From Phlebopus portentosus (Eukaryota; Basidiomycota; Agaricomycetes; Boletales; Boletinellaceae): 64,000 nt of DNA. Location: assembly GCA_037892935.1 (NCBI GenBank), contig JAYXKI010000016.1:558001-622000 (forward strand), read 5' to 3'. Below the pieces are notes generated by a model that was not told the origin of the DNA, ran no database searches, and saw nothing but the letters and a program-made list of their open reading frames with translations. Each line of letters begins with the position of its first letter. The first letter of the stretch is position 1. This document shows positions 33,227-46,589 of this stretch, one piece after another. Both the position numbers and the translations under genes were made by a program.

Positions 33227-36181
33227 ATGTCTTCGCCTTTGGGTAGTCCGCCAGCTCTTCCTACCTCTCGCTCCTCGCCGTCCTCCTTCTCAACCTCAGA
33301 CGAGTCTCTCGAGCTTTCATTCGATTATGAAATCGACTCAGACGGCAAGCTCATTCGCGTATCAAAGGGTTCGTCAAAGTCGCCTCATTCTGCTCCTCCG
33401 ACACCACCTCAGACGTCTGAGCCACCTTCGACAAGCCCACCTTCAAACGCTCCTAGGCGGAGGTCTTCTCTTTCTCGGTCCGAAAGCATGCCCGAGGCAG
33501 GGTCAAGTATGGCTTCTACTACGGACAGTCTTTTGGCACCGTTGCGGCAGCTGAGTCGTACATCTTCCGGTCCCGTGAGCATGACAACCCCGGGCCAGCC
33601 TTCCCGAGTTCTGGGTGCAGCACCTTTATCAGGCGGTCTACATGGAACCGGGCGCAGACTCGGAGGTCCTCAGCGCATCCGAAGGGAAGAGGCCGAACGT
33701 CAGCGTCGAGAGATCGAGGAGCGAATACGGCGTGAAGAGGAGGAGGCGGAGCGAGAACGAGAGCGCGAACGAGCACGTCGCGCACAAGAGGAGAAGGAAA
33801 ACGAACGCATTGAAACTAGGCAGTCGCCGCCTCAGCCACACAGCTCGCGGCCCATTGCTGCTCTCCCGGCTCGTCGAATCACTTTGGATTCTCTCGCGCC
33901 ACTCGCACTCTAGCTCCTGCAAAACGACTGCCTCCTGTAATCAATGAGCATGAGGCAAGTGAGCGACGAGAAGACGAGCGTGCAGGCGGCCAAGATAATC
34001 GCCAGCAATACCAACGCCGGAGCGTTTTAGAAACGAATGGAGAGCCACATCCATACCTGCCAAGTTCGCGTCCTGTGCCATCTCATCATGCGCCGCTCTC
34101 GTCGCGTTCTGCCAATGTATATACTAGTTATGGTGCAAGACGAGTCACACATGAGGAACGAATGTGGCAAGAGCAAGAAATAGCAGAAGAGGAAGCGTAT
34201 GGTAAGAGCCTAAATCATGTGTGGCTTTCATAATCTTCAAATCCAAATACAGAAGTAGCAGAGTATCAACCGGAACGGTCCCCGTCTCCACCGTATGTTC
34301 CGGTGCAGAGCGGTCTTTCGCGGTCTCGTTCTCGTCATGGTCTCCATCAGCGGCGCGACTCGGACACATTACGTTCTGGTGTGCCTTTCCCTCAATACGC
34401 GAGGCATGATGACGTGGAGGCTGAGCAACATCCTCGCTTGTCGCCATCATCACGCAGTTTAGGCGGAACAACGGCCGTCCAGGCTAACACTGCCCGGACC
34501 AGTCGGAGCCCGACAGCAGTGGAAAGACCTAAAAGCGTCGCTGGCGAATATGCCGATCATAACGGTAGATCCAGTCGCCGTTTGCAACAACAACAACAAC
34601 AGCAGCAGCAGCAGCAAGCACAACAACAACTTCAACAGCAACAACAATTCAACGCCGCGAACGGTCGAACTTTTGTCGTAAACAGGAAATCCTACACCAG
34701 GCTAGATCAGATCGGCAAGGGCGGTTCGTCTCGCGTATATCGCGTGATGGATTCGCAAAACCAGATATTCGCAATCAAGAAGGTTGCTCTCGATAAAACA
34801 GACGAAGAGACGCTCGCCGGTTATATGAACGAGATCTCTTTGCTGAGACGTCTAGAGGGCAATCGCCGAGTCATACGTATTATTGACAACGAGCTTAGAG
34901 GCATCGGGCACGGTAAAGGGCACCTCTTGGTCGTCATGGAGTGTGGCGAAATCGGTTAGTGGTTGTTGTGGTTGGATTAAAATTTGATTGCTGATTTCAA
35001 TTTCAGATTTAGCCAAATTACTCTCCGAACAGCAGAAGGAACCGCTCAACATGATCTGGGTAGCTTATTATTGGCAGCAAGTAAGTGCTATTTTTTTATG
35101 TTTGATTAGAGTCTAGAGGTTTTCTGCACGTAGATGCTTGAGGCTGTCCAAGTCATCCACGATGAGAAAATCGTGCATTCGGACTTGAAACCAGCGAACT
35201 TCGTGCTTGTCAAGGGTCAGCTAAAGTTGATTGACTTTGGGATAGCCAAAGCGATTGCAAATGATACGACGAATATTCAGAGAGATCATCAGGTAAACAC
35301 ATCAGTATCCTCTCTACTTGTTCAAGTTAGATATTCATGACAATCTCGAAAGATTGGTACTGTCAACTACATGAGTCCAGAAACTATTGACCTACCAGAA
35401 GGAATGCGACGGTTTAAAGTCGGGCGACCCAGCGACGTCTGGTCCTTAGGCTGTATTCTCTACCAAATGGTCTATGGCGGTCCTCCCTTCCATAGTCTCG
35501 CAATGGTCCACAAAATGAAGGCGATCCCAGATAAGAACCACATGATCGAGTTTCCCGAGGTGACTGTACCAAGCGTCCCACGTATCAACGCCATGGATGC
35601 AAAAGAGGTTGATGGACCGTCGAAGCCGCTGATGCACCTCGCGAGGCCGGTCAGAAAGGATGTGATTCGCACGATGCAGAGATGCCTTGTGCGAGAGGTG
35701 AAAGAAAGGGCGACCATCCCCGAGCTGTTGAGCGACGAGTGGTTGAGTATGGAAGAGCGTAAGTCCTGTTATTCTTCACACAGACGCCATAATTCTGTTT
35801 CATCGCGATGACAAACCCGAACGATTTGCTGATCAACTTATTATCCACTCGTTTGATTGCACATAGAACCTCCACCGAAACCTGAACTAGGCGAAGATGA
35901 GACGATTATCAACACTCTTTTTATGCAACAGCTCCTTGTGCATGCTGTAAACAACGCTTTGGCGGGGCGACTACTCACTGAGGAGGAACAGAATAAAGAG
36001 GCCAAGGTGCGTAGCTTTTTTCCCCTTCCTGTTCTACACGAGCTCATTTTTGTTGTTTGGTTCAAAGAGCCTTATAGAACAACTCCAAGCAATCGCGGCT
36101 GGCTCGCCTGAAGAGGATGAGGAGGTTGTTGCAGAGGTTGCAGAAGAAGAAATATACGAAGAAGAATATGAAGACTATTAA
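33227..36181 (+). CDS. MPS1: MPS1/TTK dual-specificity protein kinase
   Basis: Spindle-checkpoint kinase acting at kinetochores and spindle pole bodies. A disordered N-terminus with an Arg/Glu-rich coiled stretch (about residues 145-200) and a poly-Gln tract (34588-34647) leads to the C-terminal kinase domain: [78 protein letters not shown] and [14 protein letters not shown]. The last exon ends in an acidic tail. Exons: 33227-34201, 34253-34954, 35007-35080, 35134-35292, 35353-35758, 35867-36006 and 36068-36181. In the first exon the frame hits TAG at 33911 and must shift to reach [11 protein letters not shown]. Either a 41-nt intron (GTCGAA...CACTCTAG, 33871-33911) or a lost base near 33889 explains this. 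Confidence 0.93.
34588..34650 (+). repeat. CAA/CAG microsatellite encoding poly-Gln
   Basis: A run of mixed CAA and CAG codons, broken by GCA and CTT codons, within the MPS1 N-terminal region. It gives about 19 glutamines and may vary in length between strains. Confidence 0.85.
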
Positions 36182-36945
36182 TTTTTCGATGGGTAGGAGA
36201 CTCGATCACCTTCGTCATTCTACATTGGAGCGCGGTGCGCACTGGCATGCATTTCTTGTTGTAAACGTTGACGGTTTTGCTCTGCCTTCAGTTTTTCTCT
36301 CTTTCTCTCTCTTTCTTCTCATGCACGTATGTTTAACAATGGTATGAGGGGAAGTTCATTCTGTACATGTAGCATTCGGACGACCTTCATCCTCAAGCTT
36401 TCCTATCTACGCACTCATTCTTTCTCTCTTGTTCTGTTGTGTCTTTCTGCTCGTCTCCCTTTCTGTCTCTCTGTTTGTCTGACTACCTGCATTGCATTCC
36501 ACGTCTCCCAAAACACCACACACAGCCAATTTCATGTGCATATTTCCTACTGTCTTTACTGATGAGTTGTACATGACACGCATCCACTTACGACTTTTCC
36601 TGCCCTCTTTTTTTTGCACTCGTTCCTGCCTTGTTGTCTGTTAACTAGTGGGACTGTATTACTCATCCTCATATTTTTCTGTTTGTCGTTTTTGGAATAA
36701 TTGCATATCGCTAGACATATTGATATTTTGACATGCTTGTTCGCTGATTCCAAAGATGAATCGTCAGTGTACATTGGCAGATATCCAAGATTTTCAACCT
36801 GAGATACTACAGAGGGAGCGGTGTTGTTCCTTTCCCTTTTTGTTCTTACAAACCATCCGACACAATCCAAAACGAAGTAAAACTTAGGCTCCTTCCCGTG
36901 TGTTCCTCAGCTTGAACTATGCCTCTGCGTGTCCATTCAATCCAT
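36182..36945. other. intergenic, pyrimidine-rich stretch
   Basis: Between the convergent 3' ends of MPS1 and the DAHP synthase gene. 36295-36330 and 36415-36485 are dense in CTTT/TCTC, giving a strong plus-strand C/T bias. No gene was found. Confidence 0.55.
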
Positions 36946-38546
<1,601 letters not shown>

Positions 38547-38703
38547 TGACTCGACCCATATTTTATTCAAATTACGTAAACTATACTGCCACGTGCATTC
38601 ATGTCGCGCCGAAACTTTGCGTTGGCGTGTCTCTCAGGTTCAGGTCCTTGTCATTTCGCGTTCTCCTTGCTTGGTCCTTAGTCTATCAGTGACTTTTTAC
38701 AGT

Positions 38704-39228
38704 ATGGATTTCTCCCAGTTCAACGCTGCCGAGCAGGCGCATATGACTCGTGTCATCGAGAAAAAACAGGTAACCGATTTGGTTCGTCGCTGTCTTCGTA
38801 AGAAAAGACAGCTCAAAGGGTACTTTGTCAGATGCAAGATTTCATGCGTCTCTATTCAAACCTCGTAGAACGCTGCTTCACCTCGTGTTGTAATGATTTC
38901 ACTAGCAAGACCCTTGGCAGTAAAGAAGTGCGTCTAGCTCAGTTTTGATGAACCGGACAACACTCATGCCGAGTCCGCTTTCATCACGTTCTGTCGTTTT
39001 TTTGTCATTTCATTTTCACTCATTAGGAACAATGTGTATTGAATTGCACGGACAAGTTCTTGAAGTATTCGGAACGGGTGGGAGCGCGGTTTGCTGAACA
39101 TAACGCAGGTGCGTCCTCTTGTTCTCTTCCCTGGATGGTTTAGAGATGTTGGGTGTTGATACGTATGCCTTTCTTCGCGTTACTGAAAAAAAAAAGAACA
39201 AGCAACGGGACCGGGGAACCCGAGCTAA
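38704..39228 (+). CDS. TIM9: mitochondrial intermembrane chaperone Tim9
   Basis: Small Tim subunit that, with Tim10, escorts membrane proteins to the TIM22 complex. Exons 38704-38769, 38832-38927 and 39027-39108 give [71 protein letters not shown] and RFAEHNA, with the twin Cx3C motifs. The last few residues are inferred: a final exon 39203-39228 joined in phase gives ATGPGNPS and a TAA. Total is about 89 residues, the usual length. The intervals upstream (157 nt to DAHP synthase) suggest a shared promoter. Confidence 0.93.
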
Positions 39229-40032
39229 TTGGAACTGGAATCTTCGATGTGTCCTCGCTGTCCACCGTTTCATTTGTCCGTTTATTCTCATCCACGTCAT
39301 AATCAACTGCAATACACGCATCATTCGTCCGCATCGGAAGTCGGACGTTTTACTGGTTTATCGATTTCTCCGGCCTTGTTTTCACCTTCCAGCCATGAAA
39401 AAACTTCCGGAATGGATAAATGACGGAGACAAGTTGTAAGATGCAGGCAGATTATCTTATCTACCTGATAGCTAGATCTCTGGACGATTCTACTAGTGTC
39501 GGCCGTATGAACCGCGAACCGTTACGTCGCAATTTGAGACCATCTTTACCAGGTCAGCCATCAAGGCCCATGTTACAATATTGGGCTTGAACGATCTAGA
39601 GTTCGGACTGGACCTTGCTCCCATCGCTTTGACAGATGCTTGGGAAGATAGGTCCGACACTTTCGTACCGTACTTGACTCTAGGCCCTACGAAATCCGTC
39701 TTGCCTTTACGACGCAGCAGAGAAACCTCGTAAAGCTTTTCACTTCGTCCTGATATTTACAATTCTAATGGCCGCACCGGACATATCAAATAATCTCCGT
39801 GCTCCGGCCTATCCTCCTTTGGTCATACTTCAAGTCCATACTGTGTCAATTCCTCCATCTCGACAAAATAAATAAATAAATACGGAAACCACACGAATTC
39901 CGCACAGCGTTCTAGGTAGCAGTTTGCTTCTATCGTACATAATATGCCTGTCCAGGTTCTAATCATATATGCTATCGCCTGTGAAGCCCGAGTGTCATTC
40001 ACCCAATACATACAATGCATTGTTAGCATCCA
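39229..40032. other. intergenic, possible unrecognised exons
   Basis: A frame ending KKLPEWINDGDKL at 39439 could splice (GTAAGATGC...TTCTACTAG, 39436-39508) to a further 40-80 codons ending before 39735. I do not recognise the product and cannot find its start, so no gene is called. Confidence 0.35.
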
Positions 40033-42287
40033 TCATCTATTCAAATCGCTCCTCGCCCTGATCTTCTCACCATAATAATAAATCCACACGGGGAACGGGA
40101 TACCAATAACAATCGCCAAGCCCGCCAGCATCGAATACCCCGGCCCAGGTTTTAGCGCGTCGAACATCTGCTGACCGAACAGTGGGAACGCGAAGCCCAT
40201 GACGGAGCGAATGACGGTGGCGGCGGCCATGGCGGAGGCGGAGTAGCGGAAGGAGTCGACGAGGTAGAGCTGGATGGGCAGAAACGTGCCCATCATTGCA
40301 AACCCGAAGATCCCCGCGCCGATGATGGGCATTATCCAGTGGATCTTGGCTTGTGCTGACCAGCCGTACCAGCTGAGAAAAGAATGTGATGAGTTGGATC
40401 GGAAGAAGGGAGGAAGAGGGAGCTTACAAGAGGCCGACGGGGACGAGGCAGCTCGCGATGACTAGTGGTGGAATACGGTATTCTGGCTTCGGCACTCCTC
40501 CGTTTCTTGCGGTAAGCTACGTCAGAAACAAGTATCGAGTCAGAGACGAAAGCTGGAATGCCGGAAGTGTTAAAAGGATATAACCTTCTGGTAAATCCCA
40601 TCCCCTATATAAGCACCGTAGACAGCCGAAAGACAGAAACCAACTCCCGGTCCCAGATAAGCCTGAAAAGATTAAGTATTAGGGTCTGTGTGAAGCAAGA
40701 GAGGTCGGAGGTTTACAAGACCGGCGAGACCAGTGCTGAACCCATAGGTCTCCGGAAAAAGCTCTGGGAACGTCGAATTCATGAGATAATAGTATCCGTA
40801 TGTCCTGAGGAGCCATTGTTATTATCATTCGTAAGTCATCATGTTTTGACTTACAAGCCCATATACAAGCTCAGGATAAAGCAGATGAAGCTTCCAAGTA
40901 ACAGCGCAAAAGGTCTCGTCATGTTAATCCACATAAGTTGCGTAAAGTCTTTCCTTTGGTCGAGTAAGATGTCATGCTCCAGCGTCTTCTCGCCTGTCTT
41001 CTTGAACTGCCTACGTGCGCGCTGGATTTGGATGTAAGGAGCGTATGTTTCTTGTAGGAAGAGGATCCCGAAGACGGCGCCGACTCCGGAAGCTATAGCG
41101 ATGAGGATGAAGATCCACTTGAAGCCGATGGTCTCGGCGACGAAGCCTCCTATCGCTGGCCCGACTGCTGGTCCTAGTAATGGACCCAGCGTGTATACGG
41201 CCATTGCTGTGGCTGTAAAGGAAAGACATTTCAGTTAAAATATTCGGAAGAGTCTAACATTTCACTCACCGCGATCGCGTTCTGCAAAGAGGTCGCCAAT
41301 GACTCCTGCACCGATTGCTGAAATTTCACCCGCTTTCAATAGATTATCCCAGAAATTAGATCGGACATCACTTACATACTGGCGCACTACCTCCAAGACC
41401 AGCTAGGAACCTGAATGCGATCAACGTACCGACGTTGGGAGCGAATGCACAAGCGAGGTTGAATGCAAGAAATTCAAGGTTCGACAAATGCAATACCTAC
41501 GTCAGAGAAGGCCCGTATAAACAAATCATCCTAGATTGAGAACGAAAAGACATTGTGAGAACGTACCCATTTTCGACCGGCCAGCTCGGTAATTGGACTC
41601 AAGAAGAGAGGCCCGACTGCGTAGCCGAGCAGGAAGATAGTCAAGGTCATGTTCAGCTAGGAAATTTATTCAATTTAGCGCTTCGTATTGGGGCGGGAGG
41701 GACCATGGACTGACGATTGTAGGACCTGACACGCCGTAATGTTCTGCGAAATCTATCGAAATGAATTCTGTGAGCAGGGAAGCCACCTCGGGTAAAAGGG
41801 CGCAGAATGACTGCATACCCGGGGTAGTGCTGGAGCCATCATACTACTTGAGATTGGGCTAACGAACGTGTAGAATGCGACCTTAATTCAGATTTAGAAT
41901 AGGATACGAGATTCCGAAAAGAAAAAGAGGAACTGGGCTTACAATACCGCACATTGTCCATTTCTTCCAGAATTTCCTACGTACATGGAAGCAATTGTTC
42001 AACGAATTCGCCTACCAGGAAGCGCAAATTGATCACACTTACCAGTTCCTAGGATTATCTGGGTCGTGCTGCCAATCATGATTAAGCCGTTCCAGAATCT
42101 CTAGCTTCTTGTCCTCTGGGATGGCGGACTCCCCCTCACCATCCGTGTTCAGAATAATCTCGTCTTTCGTGCCCTTGTCATTGGCTTCTACATCGATTTC
42201 GACTATCGTTTCACGCGAAGAGGCAGCGCTTGCTTCAACAGGCTCGACCTGAAGCATCCTTGGTTTCTCCAGAGGCTCATTTTCCAT
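40033..42287 (-). CDS. MFS transporter, DHA1 (drug/polyamine:H+) type
   Basis: Twelve-helix plasma-membrane exporter of the major facilitator superfamily. The acidic cytosolic N-terminus (MENEPLEKPRM, start 42287) ends with DPDNPRNW, the hallmark before helix 1 in fungal DHA1 carriers. Later segments: LTIFLLGYAVGPLFLSPITE, AVYTLGPLLGPAVGPAIGGF (motif C), AFALLLGSFICFILSLYMGL, AGIFGFAMMGTFLPIQLYLVD and AGLAIVIGIPFPVWIYYYGE. At least nine introns split the gene. Relatives export polyamines, azoles or other xenobiotics; no substrate can be assigned. The tail is KIRARSDLNR. Confidence 0.87.
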
Positions 42288-43204
42288 TGTGTTACCAGGC
42301 GCTGAAGCTTGACAAGAGATGGTGAAGGGGATCCAGGCAGGGGGAATAGAAGCAATCAACCCTGTCGCCTTATAAGTCCTTTTATTTTCCTGACATTCGA
42401 GTCGTGAGGTCAGCTTAGCGCCACTCGGAATAGAGTCCCGAGAGAAGAACTCTCTCTGTAGATCTTGTCGTGATTGTTGATTATTTCATCAAGAAAACCT
42501 GGCACATACAGTCAATGATCGACGAACATATCATTTGGAGTCTAAAAAACAGAAGAATTTACCATCCAGATTTAGAGGCGCTCATGTGTTTTTATTCATA
42601 CCTGAATTTTGTTACTGATGTTGAGGCTCTAGTAGCTAGAAAGCGTTTTCAACGCTAGAAACGATATAAATTGGGCTGGACGGAGAAAGCCTTACCATTC
42701 CAGTAAAATCAGGTACTTGAAACACAGCCACTCGTAACTAAGCCAATCTCCTTTTGCCTCATGATGCCAAGTTGGTAGGTCCGGCGGTTTCAGTCGTGCT
42801 TGGCTTCTTCAAGCATCTTATTATGATGTCCTGAGGGAATCTAATTTAGCATATCGTTTAACTTCTCATGTCATGTAGCGTTGCATAGGAAGCAAGGATG
42901 GGCTTACTGCATTCCAAACGGTGGTGCCTGTTTCCTTAAGATGCTTGAAAAAAAAAATCTCGAAAGGCAGCTGTATAGACGTTGACATGCGATGCGATCA
43001 GATCCGACCCTCGAGTGCGAGAATTTTGATTCCGCACTTGCTTATGTAAGAGCCATCAGGATTGCGCGCCGCTAAACGGTGTTGCGCACACAGTTGCAGT
43101 CAGTCAACCCATTACTCCGTCCGTGCTGAAACCGTTGCTGCGTCGTAAGGTCTGGACACACGATTGTCGCGCACGGCGGTGCGAAAAATAACGCAATTAT
43201 TGTG
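42288..43204. other. intergenic region between divergent genes
   Basis: About 0.9 kb upstream of both the MFS gene and the next plus-strand gene. Only short frames and an A-run near 42950 are present. No repeat or RNA gene was seen. Confidence 0.5.
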
Positions 43205-46200
43205 ATGCTAAGTCTCACGTCCTTATTTCGGCGCGTGAAGAAACCCGCCAAGATCTTCGGTCGAGTTCTGCAGTTCGTCAATCTGGGACATGCCGACGCG
43301 CAAACTTACGAGATGGTCCCGGGTACAGGGACAGCTGTGGGTACAGCGCGGTCGGATAGGTGGAAATGGAGAGTTGTGCGTATCTTCCTTTCGTTGGCGA
43401 GATGGTCGGAGAAGGAAATCAACGTTTTTGCAGGTTATTTTTGTGTTCCTTCAGGTCGCGCTTGGCTTGACGCGGGACAACAACTCCATTCCTAAGCTTG
43501 GATCTGACGAAACTAAAAGCATTACGTCGACATTTCGAGCAATATCTTTGAGGTTTGCAGCCCTAGAGGTGCTCAAATTTGTTTGCTGCGCTGTGCTCGT
43601 CTATTTCGAGACGCGTCGAAGCCGTCAAAATGGACAAAACAGTCTCAGGTCCGTCTCAGAAGCGGAACCTCTACGAGCAGAGGAAGGCTGGCGAAACGAA
43701 GCAATTACTGCTTCTATGCCTTCTTACTCGGATCCAAAGCCTCTCGTTCTTGGGACGACTCTCTCAAGCGTCGGCATAGGCTTCCTTGCTCTTGTGCTCG
43801 TTGCGAACTCTTATATAGTACGATACTTCCTCGTTGAATGTTTTGCCTTGCTCACCCCGAAATTTATTTTCAGGTGGAATTCATTCTCATCTCAGACATC
43901 CGCAATGCATTTGTCATCCACCTTTCTACCCTTTTGGTCCCACTGCTTTCTGCGGTGTCGTTGCGATTGTTCAGTGTATGGAGCGGCTCTTCTCAGCAAT
44001 GGCTTGGAATTCTTCTTCAGGTTAGTTTCCCTGTCACGTATGCGTATCACTGCTTCTGATCGCTTCTGGGAATTTGATGCAGATCCTTGGCCTTCTGAGC
44101 TTTGAGGTACTCTGATTGACATTGACTTTTGATTAGCGTTGAATTTACCCATACTTTCTAAATAAAGAATCAAGCTTCTCCACCGAGTATTTCTAGCACA
44201 TCAGTCATCTTCCTCATCGCTCTTGCATTTCTTGCATCTCTCGTTTGCATTTCTGCACAGCATGTGAGGAGGGACATTATTTATACAAGTATGTCAACTC
44301 ACGAGTGGTACTTCAGGTCTACAAGCTTCATGATACGATACCCACCAACAAGATCAATACGAGAATTTTTGCTTACGGACTCATATTCTATACTACCCTA
44401 TTTTTTTCGAGCTACTTATCCTTCGCTGACTCGACTTCTGTCGCTTCTGGTGAAAGCTCAATTCGTACTTTCCTTGCGCTAGTCTTGCGTGCAGCCGTTG
44501 ATATCACTAGTCTCAATCTAATCTATGGTAAGTATTTTTGCAACTTGTTCATCCCAATGCCTTCGCATCTCATTGGTTTTTCGTCCAGAGTACGGTCCTG
44601 TGCTGTTCGGAGTATCGACATCCGCGTCAATGACATTCCTGCTCGCGTACACAAACGTATTTAATGGACCTCCATCTGTCAGCGAACTGTGCAGCCTGGC
44701 TGTTGCGCTTCTCGGATTCTGTGCCTTTTGGATGGAAAATACGCATCATCACGGCATTGTACACTCTGACTGTAGTACGCACTCAGAAAAGAAGGTATGC
44801 TTCAGTACCCTGTCGCGGAACCGGGAATCAGTCAGCTAACGAGGCACTTCAGACGCTCCCATCATGGGTATTATTTCCGGCCACGCTATTTCTTATGCTT
44901 AGCATGGCTGCGTTCGTCGGGTCGGACTTATTCCTTGAATCCGTCGAGGCGGAATCTCTCGCGGTGTCCATTAGTCCTATCCATGCAACGGAAAGCGGGG
45001 TATTTGCCGACCTCCCTTATATTCCGCCCCCGCCATTACCACCGCCTGAACCGATATGCACTCGTGTTCCTCTACCTTCCGAGCAGTTCTTTACGGGAAA
45101 TCGGACGTACCACGAGTTCGACGACGTCTTGCTTATCGTATTCTTTAGTCATGCGCGATACGATGTCAATTTGGATCACTACAGGGAAGTATATTCGGAG
45201 TTCTTCCCCAACGTAAGCCAGAGAGAAAGATTACGGTTGACAAGCTCTGGATTAATTGTACTCTCTTCAGATGGTATTTGTCGGTCCAAAGAATCGAGAA
45301 GATAAGGGTTTTGAGCATTCATATGATGTTCTTGTTGATTCTTATGAGTCGGAAGAGGATATAAGTGACTGGAATAATTATAAGATGGCCGGACGAGTGA
45401 GTACCTTTCACCTTCTTGTCTGCAATACCAATAATTCATAACCTTATTTTCGTAGATGGCGCATCATATGCTCTATACAGTCCTCACCACTCCACCATAC
45501 TCATCGAACTGTTACAAAGGTTTTTTATGGGCACCGTTCGATACGCTGCTCAACATCCCACGCTTGCAACTCTTTGACCAGGATCAGATATGGTACTTCT
45601 CTCCATGGGGCGAGTATGTGCCCAATCCAGCTATAGAAGAGGAAGCGTGGAGGAATGCGAGCAATCATGCACCACCGGCGAGAATTTCTCCGGACCCGGA
45701 AACGGACTTTGAGAAGACGTACAGAGGTTGGTGGGTTGATTGGTGGTGAGTATGATTAGCTATTTGAGCTATTTGAACGATCATCCCAGAAACTTCTGAC
45801 TGATTTACGTGTCGCAGGTGGGGGTGAGTACTTCAGACCGGAACCAGACGTCAAAACGAGGGAAATGGTTGAAACGATTGATTTTACAGCGATCCACATT
45901 ATGGCATTCCGGTTTGCAAGTACGCATTCGAGCAGGCTCCACTGGAGCTGCGCGAGCGTATGGCGGAGCGTTTTACAAAGAATGAAACGAGGTATATTGG
46001 TGGTTCAGCGGATACACTCTATGTTCCTGCTCGCCTTGCGGACAAATTCGTGGAGCTATTAGGAACATTCCTCAATACGTCGTGTTTCCTGGAAATCGCG
46101 GTGCCTACTGTAGTGCACCTTCTTGTACCGGAGGATGAAGATATACTCTTTGTTGACCATGTAGGTTCCGTCCTTTGTTAGCTTTTGAGATGTTCGTTTT

Positions 46201-46426
46201 CTCTGTGACTTACAATTTGTAGTGGTGGATCTGGGAACCTCCATTCAACGCTTCGTTTGTACGTGACCGGTGGCGAAAAGGCATGGAAGTCGACACTTTC
46301 CATACCTTCCACTGGGGAGACAAGGATGCAAACGGCACATGGATGGCAAATCCAGACAATATCGAGGATGTTCGAGGACTGTTCAGGGAATCCGCTGTCC
46401 GGCAAGGCGTTAAATGGTTATCATAA
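43205..46426 (+). CDS. multispan membrane protein with large C-terminal domain
   Basis: Basidiomycete family without assigned function. After a short basic N-terminus (MLSLTSLFRRVKKPAK) come about ten hydrophobic segments (VIFVFLQVALGL, LGTTLSSVGIGFLALVLVAN, LSTLLVPLLSAVSLRLF, SVIFLIALAFLASLVC, FGVSTSASMTFLLAYTNVF, LCSLAVALLGFCAFWMEN). Their layout recalls nucleotide-sugar/drug-metabolite transporters, but I cannot confirm it. A last helix (FPATLFLMLSMAAFVGSDL) precedes a roughly 450-residue soluble domain, probably lumenal or extracellular: DDVLLIVFFSHARYDVNLDH, GFLWAPFDTLLNIPRLQL, WWGDPHYGIPVCKYAFE, GSADTLYVPARLADKF, DILFVDHWWIWEPPFNASF and VDTFHTFHWGD. The paired acidic/aromatic motifs look glycosyltransferase-like, but this is a guess. 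More than ten introns; one exon appears to be only 6 nt (45818-45823). Stop TAA at 46424-46426. Confidence 0.7.
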
Positions 46427-46589
46427 GATTGACTGGCAATCTATCTCCAAAAGTAAAACAACAGTACTACTACCGAACACGCTAATAGGTATAGGTATAT
46501 ATATGTAATGACAAGGACCATTCATCTACAGTAACGAAGCAAAACAAACGTGATACGAAGGAGAATGACTTGAGTAAAGCAGAATGTTA

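Noticed and set aside
36290..36490. CT-rich stretch as a structured repeat or CRISPR-like array
   Set aside because: It is irregular pyrimidine-rich low complexity with no fixed unit or spacer.
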